This document shows positions 7,869 through 17,749 of a stretch of 64,000 bases of DNA, piece by piece. The DNA is from Acinetobacter sp. SAAs474 (GTDB lineage Bacteria; Pseudomonadota; Gammaproteobacteria; Pseudomonadales; Moraxellaceae): the NCBI RefSeq assembly GCF_032823475.1, contig NZ_CP127915.1:620001-684000 (forward strand), written 5' to 3'. Below the pieces are notes generated by a model. It was not told the origin of the DNA. It made no database searches and saw only the letters and a program-made list of their open reading frames with translations. Made by a program: the position numbers and the translations under genes. Numbering within the stretch: position 1 is the stretch's first letter; each line of letters opens with the position of its first letter.

Positions 7869-9470
7869 TTACATACTCACTTCAATATAATCATCTTCAA
7901 AGGTAAATGTCATTTCTTTAATAGAATCTTTCTCTATATTTTTAAAAGTTAACTCTTTTGATTTATTACCTAGAGTAATAATTCGATTAACTATCTCATT
8001 TAAGAGTATTACAACACTTCTATCATTCTTATTGGGTCGATAACCAGATTTAAGTTTCATTAATAGTTCAAAAAGATTAATATCTACTGGAAATTCAACC
8101 TCCCCACAATCTTTTACTTTTAAAAATACATAAAATGAGGATCCATTCACATTGACTACATTTTGTTTCAATGCACCCAAATCAGCTGAAAACTTTAAAT
8201 TAGCAATAACCTGATAACCTCCATATTCGCGTATCAAATATTGATCCATACTCAAATAGGGAGATTTTTTATTAATGTAATTTCTCAAAGATGCCAATAA
8301 ATCATTATTATAATAGTCTCTTAGTTTCTTTATTAAAGAACTGTCAACTTCTAAAAATTTATGATATCGATAAATATTTAGAAAATCATTCAAAAGTTTC
8401 TCTGAAAAATCATCTTCGAATTCCTTGTGGAAATTATATTTTAATTCATAAAATTTCAAAAAATAAAACAATCTAATATATGAATGAGAACTATCTAACG
8501 GTTCAAGATAAAATTTTTCAAAAATTTCTCTCTTAAAGTTTTCAAATTTTTCACTAGTTTCTTTTAATTGATAAGAAATCAAGAACCGATCAATTAGTTT
8601 AGTTTTTAAAAAAACTGGGTCAAATTCACTTAACTTTTCTAAAATCTCATTGTTTCTTGAAATAAAAATGTTATCAAATATATACCCTTCACCTATTACT
8701 AGTTCATATATCAAATCTAATAATGTACGTGTAGTTATGAACTGGTTCCGATATAATCTTACCTTTAACAATAAATCAATTATCACCTTTTGAATTTCAT
8801 TAGAACAAAGAAGGTTATAATTAATAAATATTATTTTTTCCTGTGATTTAAGTCCGGCATCTTTACTTTCACTATAAACTTTATAAATTAGAGATTCTGA
8901 ATTAGTTATTTTTTCAAAAATTTTAGATATGAATTCAGCATGATAATCATCTCTAGTAATATCAAATTTTGGATAATCTTCAAAACTTAAAAATTCATAA
9001 CCATCTGAAACTTGTTTTTTTTCTAAATATTTTTTAAGAACATAACCTATATTTTTATTTTCTGCTGCTGCCGCATAGTTTCCCAACATCCCAATATTTA
9101 TTGCTATTACTAGTGAATGGTGTCCAACTTCATATTCATTAAATAATTTATTTAGAGTATCGACTGCAGAATCATGCGGAGCAAAACTATGTGTGGCATC
9201 TAAATGAAATTTGATATATGGCCTATTAAATTTTTCTCGAGCCCTTAATAAAAGTTCAGATTTTCCATCGCCACTACTACCACAAAGGAATATGACTTTT
9301 TTAGAGTCTTCTTTAATGGATTCTAATAATTCAAAAAGATGCTCTTCAATTGGCATCACAACATATAAATCAGATTTTATTGCAGATAAAGCCGCATCAA
9401 GGTCACTTTCAGTAGAAACTGCGTAAGAAGAGGATTTAGACAACACACTTATTGCATCAATAAAATTCAT
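7869..9470 (-). CDS. dptF: DNA phosphorothioation-dependent restriction protein DptF
   Basis: A 533-residue protein of normal DptF length. Family hallmarks are visible: LSKSSSYAVSTE near the N-terminus, the P-loop CGSSGDGKSELL (Walker A residues about 64-71), then the FHLDATHSFAPHDSAVDTLNKLF block. In DptFGH systems this P-loop protein works with DptG and the large DptH to restrict DNA lacking Dnd phosphorothioate marks. Here dptG is truncated and dptH, dndB-E are absent, so it is probably a relic. The gene is very AT-rich even for this genome, consistent with transfer. Confidence 0.88.
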   Translation of the reverse strand: MNFIDAISVLSKSSSYAVSTESDLDAALSAIKSDLYVVMPIEEHLFELLESIKEDSKKVIFLCGSSGDGKSELLLRAREKFNRPYIKFHLDATHSFAPHDSAVDTLNKLFNEYEVGHHSLVIAINIGMLGNYAAAAENKNIGYVLKKYLEKKQVSDGYEFLSFEDYPKFDITRDDYHAEFISKIFEKITNSESLIYKVYSESKDAGLKSQEKIIFINYNLLCSNEIQKVIIDLLLKVRLYRNQFITTRTLLDLIYELVIGEGYIFDNIFISRNNEILEKLSEFDPVFLKTKLIDRFLISYQLKETSEKFENFKREIFEKFYLEPLDSSHSYIRLFYFLKFYELKYNFHKEFEDDFSEKLLNDFLNIYRYHKFLEVDSSLIKKLRDYYNNDLLASLRNYINKKSPYLSMDQYLIREYGGYQVIANLKFSADLGALKQNVVNVNGSSFYVFLKVKDCGEVEFPVDINLFELLMKLKSGYRPNKNDRSVVILLNEIVNRIITLGNKSKELTFKNIEKDSIKEMTFTFEDDYIEVSM

Positions 9471-9597
9471 TCTTAACCTGTGTTATATAAATATTTTAAA
9501 ATTATTCTATTCTGCCATGCCCCAACCCTGAAATCACTAAATAATACCTAATAATCTTTTTTAAACATACAAATACGTATACCAACATAACTCTAAT

Positions 9598-9861
9598 CTA
9601 TTTCAACCCAAACCCATCTAGGGTCGAAGGGTCAAAATTTTCATCAAACATAAACTCATCAGCTCGCTCTTTTTTTAATGTCACCAGGGCATAAAAGAAA
9701 CATTTCTCACATAACTGCAACTCATATCTTTCCCCATCATGCCTGGAACCATAGCCCCAATGTGCCGATAATGTTCCAAACTCCAATTTCGTTGATTGGT
9801 TGCATACATCACATAAAACATCTGTAACGACTTCTACCTGTTTCAATTGTTTAATTTCCAT
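9598..9861 (-). CDS. Small protein with two CxxC pairs, unknown function
   Basis: An 87-residue protein with CDVC (residues 17-20) and CEKC (51-54), a spacing suited to one structural zinc site. The middle has HWGYGSRHDGERYELQLCEKC, and the C-terminus is acidic (FMFDENFDPSTLDGFG). I do not recognise a characterised family. It lies between dptF and the recombinase operon and is divergent from the latter. It may be a cargo gene of the island. Confidence 0.7.
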   Translation of the reverse strand: MEIKQLKQVEVVTDVLCDVCNQSTKLEFGTLSAHWGYGSRHDGERYELQLCEKCFFYALVTLKKERADEFMFDENFDPSTLDGFGLK

Positions 9862-10055
9862 ATTAAGAACCTCTAAGTTTTAAAATAAATAGCATTGCTA
9901 TAAGTTGTGACCCAGTTCCTAAAAATACAAAAAATCACAATATATTGTATATGAGTTGTAAATAGACACAAAGTATGGGGTAGGTCAATCTTGTTTAATA
10001 TTTCAAAAAATTATAAGAATATTCACGTGATTATTTTTTACACTTATAGGGGACT

Positions 10056-10727
10056 ATGGAAACAGCTTTTGATTTCAATGAAAAATGTGGTACACCTAAA
10101 AAATTGTTGTGCAAAAATTTTAATAAAATCCAAATCAGCATACATCCTGATTTTTCTGGAATTTATCTTTGCTATCAAGAGGCTTTCAAAGCTTTAAAAA
10201 CAGATCTAGGTATGTTGAATCCAAGTCCCGAAATTCACGTCTGGAAAGATACTAATCTATCCGGTTATACCATCGCCAGTAATTTCCAATGGTTCCTATA
10301 TTGGACTCAGAATGCACCCAAAGAAATTAATCTAATTATCCATTCTCTTCCCAAAGATAACAAAAAAATCGAACTATTAAAAAATGTGGTTAGTTCAGAA
10401 TTTCTAAAATTTCTATCATCTACTTATCATGATCTTAATCGATTGAATCCCAAAAGGTTACATAACTTAATAAATGAATATATTTCTGCCGAGGCTATTT
10501 ACAAGTTAAACAAAGAAAACTCTTTCAAACCTCACCGTACAATGAGTTTGGATCTGCTTGCCAATCTGCTGTCATGCACTCGAAATCAACTGAATCACCG
10601 CAATAAAGTTATACATCAAAAAAGACAGAATGTGCTTGATCAACTGCAACAAACCAGTGGAATTGTGCAACAGCTTTTAAACAATGTAGACTTCGTTCTC
10701 ACGCCTGATCAGCTATGGAAAACATAA
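10056..10727 (+). CDS. Unknown protein, first gene of recombinase operon
   Basis: A 223-residue soluble protein, Lys/Asn-rich. I recognise no domain with confidence. The C-terminal part contains SLDLLANLLSCTRNQLNHR, which could form an HTH, followed by a basic helix (KVIHQKRQNVLDQLQQ). AGGGG lies a few bases before ATG 10056. The stop TAA shares one base with the start of the next gene (TAATG), so translation is probably coupled. That ties it to the two giant recombinases as a likely accessory or targeting factor. This role is an inference. Confidence 0.7.
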   Translation: METAFDFNEKCGTPKKLLCKNFNKIQISIHPDFSGIYLCYQEAFKALKTDLGMLNPSPEIHVWKDTNLSGYTIASNFQWFLYWTQNAPKEINLIIHSLPKDNKKIELLKNVVSSEFLKFLSSTYHDLNRLNPKRLHNLINEYISAEAIYKLNKENSFKPHRTMSLDLLANLLSCTRNQLNHRNKVIHQKRQNVLDQLQQTSGIVQQLLNNVDFVLTPDQLWKT

Positions 10728-13054
10728 TGTCAGAATCTAACCCAAGCCATCAAAATGCTGCTGATATTCCGCGGGTATCATTAAAACAGACACTGGAAAA
10801 ACTCTTTGATGATGAGCAACTCCAACGTACCGAACATATTCAATATGTTGCTGATTTACTGACTTCACACCCAATCGATCAATGTCTACAGGGTCTCAAT
10901 CTCGATCTATTAGATTTTGATCTAGTAACCAATTCTGTTGTTGCTAGACCAGCTGCCTTGGTCTCATCTCGAAAACATACTGTTAGCGCAACACCAGTCA
11001 CTTGGTATGTGAACTCAATTGCACAATTAGCAAAGTCAGAAGAAAATGCTTTAATCTGGAATATCCTGGTCTTAAAAGCAGCAGTTTACCTAATTGCGCT
11101 TCCAGACATTCATCCTGAACTTTTTAAAGAGGATCACACTGAACATTTCAACACTGTAAAACGTTTATTCCAGCGCTTCCGTACCGCCAATCGGGTTCTG
11201 AGTTCCGAAAAAGAATATCAAAATACTCCTGAGTATATGCTTCTTTGGAAAAAGTATCTTAAAGATCCCTCCCTTTCCTTAGTTGAATTTATTCGGTATT
11301 TGAATGAGGTTATTGATGAAGAACGTGATAAAGAGTCATCAAATGATTTTATGCAAAACCTGCTAACAGTGATCCGCATCACCTTTAATTATGTTTTGGA
11401 AAATAAGGCAAAAATTGCCAAAGAGAGCATCGAGACTCAACTGCAACATGAATTTTTAGACGAAGATCAGCTGATTGTAGAAAGTTCAGAAATTAAAAAA
11501 GGGCAAAAGTCTAAAGCTCTCAATATAGAAAAACAACTAGATGACCAAGATACACGCCAAATACTTGTAGACCCAACCATCATTACCCCCATTGCTGCAT
11601 ATTCAGAATCCAGCCAGAGCTATGTGCTGCCTCTGGTTGCCAAGCATATTCAACGAAAAGAACATTTGCTGGCATACAGCAGTCTCTTTCCTAATACCGC
11701 AAGTACAAGTGCCCTAATTACTGAACTCTATAAAAACTACCTTGTTGAAATTAAAGAAGACTCTAAAGACAAGGATAAAGAAACCAAAAAAAAGAAGGCT
11801 TCCTTGATCCTGATGCTGTCATTTCTGACAGGAAATAAAATCCAGGAGTGGCTACGTCTACAAAGTAAACGTGCTAAAAATTTAAATGCTCGCCAACAGA
11901 TCAAGCAAAGCAATGGGCAATATTTTCTGAGAAGTAAATTTTCAATTTTTGAAAATAAGGATTTTGCATATCCAGATGGCTTGCTCAACCAAACAGTCTA
12001 TCTGGATATTCCAATTCCAAATTCATTTATTGCTTCGCTACGAGATGGTGACACCGTTACTGAAGAGGACCTCAAGCAACATTTGAAACAGCTGAGAACC
12101 AAACTTTATATTCCAAAATTATCATTGATAAGAATTAGCTCTCTTTTACATCAGACTATTTTGCAAAGCACTGGAAATAAACAGCTTGCTGACCTCCTCA
12201 CTGGTATTGATGCAAATAAGTCTTCTTCTACTTCTTATTGCCATCAGAATATTCCGGCTTTACAGACCGAGTATGTCTCAATTTTAAAAGAGCTGTGTGA
12301 GTCGTTATCCGATGACTACCAGAGCATTGATTATAGTAAAGAAAAAAACTTTGGGAGCCGCAAAGCACCAACTTCAAATGTGATTAAAAATACCTTTGCC
12401 ACACTCAAATCCAGAATAATTTCACAAAAAGAAGGTGACTGGATAGCAATTTTCAATCATTACAATCTGTGGATGTGGCATTTCTTGTTGCTCTTTACTG
12501 CTGCACGACCCGTCGCTGAATTTCCAGGTTTTTTAAAAAGCTTTAACCTGAAAAGAAAAATATGCATGGTTTCTGATAAAGAGGTGGGGGGGCGGCAGGG
12601 CTATGGGCGTTTAATTCCCCTAGGTCATTTTGTTGTACAAGAACTCCAGAAATTCATAGATTTTTTAGATTATTTTAAAACTCACATTGTTCCTAGTCAG
12701 CCAGAAATTCCACAACGTATTCAACAAATTTTAGAGAGCAAGCTCCCACTGTTAAATATCTTTCAGAATGGTCAATGGCAACCTTTAAGGCCGTCGATTA
12801 TAAAAAAATTTAATCCTGAGTTAGGTTTGCATCATGAAAACTGGCATCGACATACTGCCAGTGCGTTTCTCAGTCATAAAATTAGCGAAATTGAAATTTT
12901 AGCTTTATTTGGTCATGAACCGATGCAGCAAGAAGCTGCTCATCCTTATTCCAGCTTATCTATTTCACAATATTCAAGCATTGCCCATGTTCTTGAACAA
13001 ATGAAAGATCATTTTCAAATTACCGGTATTGAACTCGATGTCCTCACTCAATAA
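10727..13054 (+). CDS. Large atypical tyrosine recombinase (775 aa)
   Basis: A long protein whose first 570 or so residues match no family I know. Its C-terminus is a tyrosine recombinase domain. Visible catalytic signatures are Arg in FTAARPVAEFPG, the box ENWHRHTASAFLS, the GH in LALFGHEP and the candidate nucleophile Tyr in HPYSSLS. ATG 10727 overlaps the previous stop by 1 bp; an upstream ATG at 10715 is less likely. The gene overlaps the next start by 17 bp. The arrangement recalls multi-recombinase mobile modules such as the Gamma-Mobile-Trio, but I cannot confirm homology. Confidence 0.8.
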   Translation: MSESNPSHQNAADIPRVSLKQTLEKLFDDEQLQRTEHIQYVADLLTSHPIDQCLQGLNLDLLDFDLVTNSVVARPAALVSSRKHTVSATPVTWYVNSIAQLAKSEENALIWNILVLKAAVYLIALPDIHPELFKEDHTEHFNTVKRLFQRFRTANRVLSSEKEYQNTPEYMLLWKKYLKDPSLSLVEFIRYLNEVIDEERDKESSNDFMQNLLTVIRITFNYVLENKAKIAKESIETQLQHEFLDEDQLIVESSEIKKGQKSKALNIEKQLDDQDTRQILVDPTIITPIAAYSESSQSYVLPLVAKHIQRKEHLLAYSSLFPNTASTSALITELYKNYLVEIKEDSKDKDKETKKKKASLILMLSFLTGNKIQEWLRLQSKRAKNLNARQQIKQSNGQYFLRSKFSIFENKDFAYPDGLLNQTVYLDIPIPNSFIASLRDGDTVTEEDLKQHLKQLRTKLYIPKLSLIRISSLLHQTILQSTGNKQLADLLTGIDANKSSSTSYCHQNIPALQTEYVSILKELCESLSDDYQSIDYSKEKNFGSRKAPTSNVIKNTFATLKSRIISQKEGDWIAIFNHYNLWMWHFLLLFTAARPVAEFPGFLKSFNLKRKICMVSDKEVGGRQGYGRLIPLGHFVVQELQKFIDFLDYFKTHIVPSQPEIPQRIQQILESKLPLLNIFQNGQWQPLRPSIIKKFNPELGLHHENWHRHTASAFLSHKISEIEILALFGHEPMQQEAAHPYSSLSISQYSSIAHVLEQMKDHFQITGIELDVLTQ

Positions 13055-13433
13055 ACGTACTAAGCAAACTCGAACACTATATGCCGAAGTACGTAGAAAA
13101 CAAGACCGACTCGATCAGGAAAAACAGCTTCGAGCAGATGCAGAACAGGAGCTAATTCAATATTTTCAAGAGCAAGATTTGGAACAAAAAGAGCATCTTG
13201 AGTCCTTCTATCCAGCAATTTATGAGTTTATTAAACGCAAAGCTCCAAGCTTGGCATGGAAAAAATATGCGCATGAATTTTTTAAGTCATATATCAAGCA
13301 AATCAATTTAAATCGTCGTGAGACTTTGCCCCTACCGAATCTGACATTTGAGATGCGGCGTGATCAGCCGGTTTTTACCATGGACTGGATCGAGAAGGGA
13401 CATCAGGTTGATGAAGTTCTTGATAAGCTTTAG
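13038..13433 (+). pseudogene. N-terminal part of giant recombinase, ended by in-frame TAG
   Basis: A frame of 131 residues, highly charged and helical at the start (KRTKQTRTLYAEVRRKQDRLDQEKQ), ending VDEVLDKL then TAG at 13431-13433. The codons after the TAG continue in the same frame as clear coding sequence (DYWILAKDSKTFSDDEIIGN) into the 900-plus-residue recombinase, with no new start signal. The simplest reading is one gene of about 1071 codons carrying a nonsense mutation, for example CAG to TAG. Readthrough by an amber suppressor is the alternative. ATG 13038 lies within the previous gene. Confidence 0.75.
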
Positions 13434-16253
13434 GACTACTGGATTCTAGCGAAAGATAGTAAGACATTTTCTGATGATGAAATCATTGGAAATATTGTTA
13501 TTTCTGCCCTGCTTTACTCAGGCTTAAATCAAAAATCCTCTTTAGAAGCTTTGCTTGAACATTTAAAAGATCCGGCAAAAATCAGAAAGATCGAGGATCT
13601 GAACATTATATTTTTAGAACCCCTCTCCCCCTCCTATGGAGATCTATTTATTGATGAAAAAATCATCCGTAAATCGCGTAATTTTATTCCGGATCAAATT
13701 ACCCGCTTATGGTTGATTCATTTCAATAGCAGAAATATTCGCACAGTAAATCAGAATGTAGAAGATTATCTACAGCTTATTTTTAATAAGATTAAGTTAC
13801 CATTTAATCTCAAAACTTATAAATTATTACGCGACTATGCCAACTTTAACTGGATGCAACTCCCGAAAGTTGACATTGATCCTGCTCTCTCACAATGTCT
13901 CATTGAAAATACTGCAACCTGTGGCTTATCAGAAATAGAATTTGAAAGATTTCTTCATCCAAAATTTAAATATCAGCAAGACACTCTTATTGATTCAAAT
14001 GTAGAAAAATCACCATCTATTGTGGGTCAATCCTACTCTAATGATGACATTCAGCAAGCCTTGGATGATGTTATAAAGATTCACAAAGATCTTTTACAAC
14101 TGATTCGTACATCACAAACTGATCGCAGTATCGATGCATTAATCATTAAATATTGCATTGAAAATACTAATAAATTTAATGAGTACAGTAAACGTGTCGC
14201 CTTATGGCTCATCAGCCTTTATAAACCTGAATTAGAACAGATTCAGCCACTGGCTGAACGTTTTAATTTTTGCGTAAACCAATTTCAAAAATCGTTTCAG
14301 CAGAATAAGCGTTTAAAAGACGGTTCGATTTACACTTATTATTCACGTATTGCCGAGCCATGGTTAACTCACTCTTTACAATATCTAGATAGCGAAGATG
14401 ATCTGAATACAATACTGGCGAAGATCTACCCACAAATCATTACGAATACTCGACTTGCAGATGAGGCAGGCGAGCTTAACTTTAAAAAATCCAGTGGTCA
14501 GACCGTCAGGATGTTGAAACGCTTCCATAGCTTTCAACAAACAGTTTTTGAAGCTGAGTCTCTCGAATTAGAATCAATTGCCATACAAAACAGACCGAGA
14601 GCACGTATCGTTGGCCCCATGACTTATCAAGCTTTCATGAACAAGTTAGATACCTTATTCTCAGCAGCTAATTGTCAAGAAAATACTTATAAGACATTAA
14701 AAATTATCTATATCTTAGCTTACCGTACCGGTATGCGTATTAATGAAATTCTCGGCTTACGTGTGCGGGATATCGAGGGCTTGAGCTGTTTATCCGTTTG
14801 GATTCAGCCCTACGGCTCAAAAAAGAAAGGAAACTTACATCAACTTAAAACAGATAGTGCTGAACGCAAAGTCCCTGTGTATTGCTTATTAAAAACTGAT
14901 GAATATCAACTATTTCATAATCATGTAGTCGAGCAACGTCTACTCAATCAGGAAAACTTATACCTATTCAGCAACTGGAATGAAAATAGCAAGCTGAACA
15001 AACATACGGTGACAACACCTTTTAGAATGATTATGAACGAGCTTTTTAAAACTCATGATTATTCTTTTCACTCATTTCGACACACGGCTGCCAATCACTT
15101 ATCCGTTATTCTGAACTGTAATTACGCTCCCCTAGTCAAGAATCTGACGGATTATACTGAAGAAGAATATCAGTCTATTCGGACAGAGTTACTCCGTAAT
15201 ACGCATGGTCAAAATCATTGGTTTATGATTGCCCATTTACTGGGTCACATTGACCCTACGGAAACCTTTAAAAGCTATATTCATCTGAGCTACCTGATCG
15301 CTGGACATAAAATACTGCAATATCACCCAGACATTGATACTCAATTAGCAAAGAAGATGATGGGCTACCTACCTTCTTTCAATTTTTTAAACACAGTAAA
15401 AGATTCTGCTCCATTCAATTTCGAAAAATATGCTGTCCATTTAAGTCAGCAGTTACTCAACGATCAAACTGACTGGTTAAAAAGTAACGTAGAAGACATT
15501 CTAGATGAGGTTTCATTTAACTCTCAGCCTCATGATTTTTTTAAATATTTCGCTGGAACAAAGGAATCCAAAGTTTCATTTGCATGGTTTTTTAAGTGCC
15601 TAAATTTACTGGAAATTCATCATGATCCAGATCGGGTATCACAAGAAATGAGTTTACCTGTCGAACTGGTTAACTATTGGTATGAAAATGCAAAACAACT
15701 AGGCCAGCTCAAGTCTCAAAAAAACAACCCAAGATTATTTGATCTCAGCAACATAAATCATCTGGATAAACCTTTGAAACCCGCCATGATTGATACCGTT
15801 GAAGAGCGCACAGCAAGGAACTATTTCTTTGAAAATATTCAAAATATCTTTGAAAAAAAGCCAGATCAAATAAAAGCGGTGCTTGAGACATTTTTAAGTC
15901 GTGTTACGGTTTCGCATACTGGCATTCATTATCGATGGAATAAAATTGATCAATTGGAATCATTTTATCTCAAGGTAACAGACCTGTTTCCCCATCAATT
16001 TTGGCATTTGCTTGGACAAGACTTGGTACAATTGTTAGATAAAAAGAAACAACCTTTATTACTAAAGCTGGCTAAATCAAGCACAACAGAGCATCCTACG
16101 ACCCAAGAAGATTATGTTCGTCTTCAGCTTTACTCAACAAAAGACGCCAAAGCACTGGCAGCGTTTAAATTTTGTTTACATCTAGCTTGTATTGGCAGAC
16201 CTCGATCTCTTGAACTCCAAGTTGCAGGACTGGAAATCACTACATGCTGTTAA
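13434..16253 (+). pseudogene. C-terminal part of giant tyrosine recombinase, after in-frame TAG
   Basis: The open frame runs for 939 codons from just after the TAG. The first usable start inside it is a TTG at 13551, which has no clear ribosome-binding site. The catalytic domain lies around frame residues 420-620: Arg in AYRTGMRINEILGL, the H-x-x-R-H box in FHSFRHTAANHLS, the GH in AHLLGHIDPTET and Tyr in FKSYIHLSYL. All key residues are intact. A further 300 or so residues follow the catalytic domain, which is unusual for the family. It belongs with the preceding two genes as one operon. Confidence 0.8.
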
Positions 16254-16383
16254 ATAATTTAACCGTTGTTTCCTTATCTAAAGTCAAATTTAATATATCT
16301 TTAGTAAAAATTGGATTTCTGATCAATGATAATTAAATAATATAAGCTCTATGAATTAGCAGCGTCTGAAACAGGGATCGGTC

Positions 16384-16746
16384 ATGCGTACAACATCAGA
16401 AAAAACTGCAAAACAGAAAATGATATTAGCTAAGGCTGTTTTAGCTGCTGCTGAACTACTTGGTCTTGCACAGGATCAACTAGCCTTAATACTGAATATA
16501 GATTCAGTGAAAAATTTAACCACTCTTGAATTAGATCCCACTTCAAAACAGGGAGAAATCGCTTTCACTTTAATCCGTATTACCACATCACTAGATGCTC
16601 TGACAGGTGGGGATATAGCCTGGATGCAGCATTTTATGAAATCACCCAATAAATTGATGAGTGGCATTCCAATAGAACAGATTCAGAACCCTCAGGGATT
16701 GGTCTCTATTTTACAATTGGTGGAAGGTCTTCGGGCTAAACTTTAA
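16384..16746 (+). CDS. Orphan Xre/MbcA/ParS-type antitoxin
   Basis: A 120-residue protein. The N-terminal half is helical and HTH-like (AAELLGLAQDQLALILNID). The C-terminal half has the toxin-binding signature of the Xre/MbcA/ParS family (DUF2384): AWMQHFMKSPNKLMSGIPIEQIQNPQGLVSILQLVEGLRAKL. In complete systems a RES-domain toxin gene follows. Here 251 bp of non-coding DNA follow instead, so it appears to be an orphan. It starts 130 bp after the recombinase gene in the same direction. The antitoxin role is a family inference. Confidence 0.82.
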   Translation: MRTTSEKTAKQKMILAKAVLAAAELLGLAQDQLALILNIDSVKNLTTLELDPTSKQGEIAFTLIRITTSLDALTGGDIAWMQHFMKSPNKLMSGIPIEQIQNPQGLVSILQLVEGLRAKL

Positions 16747-16997
16747 GATAAGCAAAGTATTAAAGAAAAATTTGAAAGTGATAGTCCTCTCCAATAATTC
16801 AAATACAAGGTATAAGAATTCCCCCTCTTCTAAAGATGTATATGTCTGGTCTAATTCCGTAAATTGATTGCGAACTGCTGCTATATATTGGATTTTATTA
16901 ACCTGATGAGAGGCAAAATCGAATCTTATAAATCAATAACTATTCAAGAACCAGTCTACAAAGTTTGCTATATGGCTAACAAATTTCGGGAGAAAAA

Positions 16998-17263
16998 ATT
17001 GATATATCTACAAGAGTCGAAATAGGTAAAGAAATACGTTTGGCGAGAAAAGAATTAGGCTATACACAGAAAAGTCTTTCAGAAAAGACTGAAGTCAATA
17101 AAATAACAATTTCAGAGATAGAGAATGGCCGTTTTATAGGTTCATTTGACATATTTGAACGTGTGCTTGATGGCGTAGGATTAGAATTCGAAGTGAATAA
17201 AAAAAGTTTAACTTGCCGCATTGGGATGAAATTGAAGCAATATTTGCAGAAGATGATGAATGA
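16998..17263 (+). pseudogene. Xre-family HTH gene with frameshift in an A-run
   Basis: The frame reads through IDISTRVEIGKEIRLARKELGYTQ, an Xre HTH, and on to LEFEVNK. At the seven-A run 17199-17205 the frame breaks. Adding one A restores KKFNLPHWDEIEAIFAEDDE and a stop at 17261-17263, a typical acidic antitoxin tail. The first codon of the domain is ATT at 16998, 6-7 bp after GGGAG, so the original ATG may also be lost. A shorter uninterrupted frame from TTG 17040 to 17372 exists but ends in nonsense sequence. It is probably a dead hipB-like or Xre regulator. Confidence 0.7.
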
Positions 17264-17440
17264 AATTATTCAGAAGCTCTTATCATTTGGTATTTACATC
17301 CAACAACATAGACATAACAGCTGCATACATACAAGTAGGGCTGTTTTACAGATCGAAATGATAAATTCATAAATTGCTTTTCAAAAAAAAAGAAACTAAT
17401 ATGTTTCCTACAACACCTAAAAGCAATAAATGTGTCTACA

Positions 17441-17749
17441 ATGAGTGAATCTTTACTCCAGCAAATCAAAAAAAGACGAACCCTATTGGGCTTAAAGCAA
17501 ATTGATATGCAATCCCGTACAGGCATTTCAAGACAGCAGTACCAAAAACTGGAAAGCCAGGGCAATCCTAGATTAGAGACCTTAGAAATTATCGCGGCAG
17601 GATTAAATGCTCAACTGATGCTTATCCCTGATGATAAGGTTCATTTGATCAGACAATTATTGAATGATGAAATTAAAGTCACTATTGAAGATCAGGATGA
17701 CTTAATGACAAACCCATGGAAGGGTCTTCTCGGAGAAGAGGAACCATGA
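17441..17749 (+). CDS. hipB: HipB-like Xre antitoxin
   Basis: A 102-residue protein. Residues 1-65 form an Xre HTH (LLQQIKKRRTLLGLKQIDMQSRTGISRQQYQKLE), followed by an extension ending TNPWKGLLGEEEP. ATG 17441 is chosen; a GTG three codons earlier is open. The stop overlaps the hipA start (ATGA), the usual antitoxin-toxin arrangement. In the family the antitoxin represses its own operon and sequesters HipA. Assignment rests on the HTH and on the linked HipA gene. Confidence 0.85.
   Translation: MSESLLQQIKKRRTLLGLKQIDMQSRTGISRQQYQKLESQGNPRLETLEIIAAGLNAQLMLIPDDKVHLIRQLLNDEIKVTIEDQDDLMTNPWKGLLGEEEP

Noticed and set aside
7037..9470. A complete, functional defence island
   Set aside because: dptG is truncated, and dptH and dnd genes are missing from the window, so the evidence favours a remnant.
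9991..10197. 68-codon frame overlapping the start of the recombinase operon
   Set aside because: It starts upstream of the better-placed ATG 10056, has no ribosome-binding site and overlaps the 223-residue gene in another frame.
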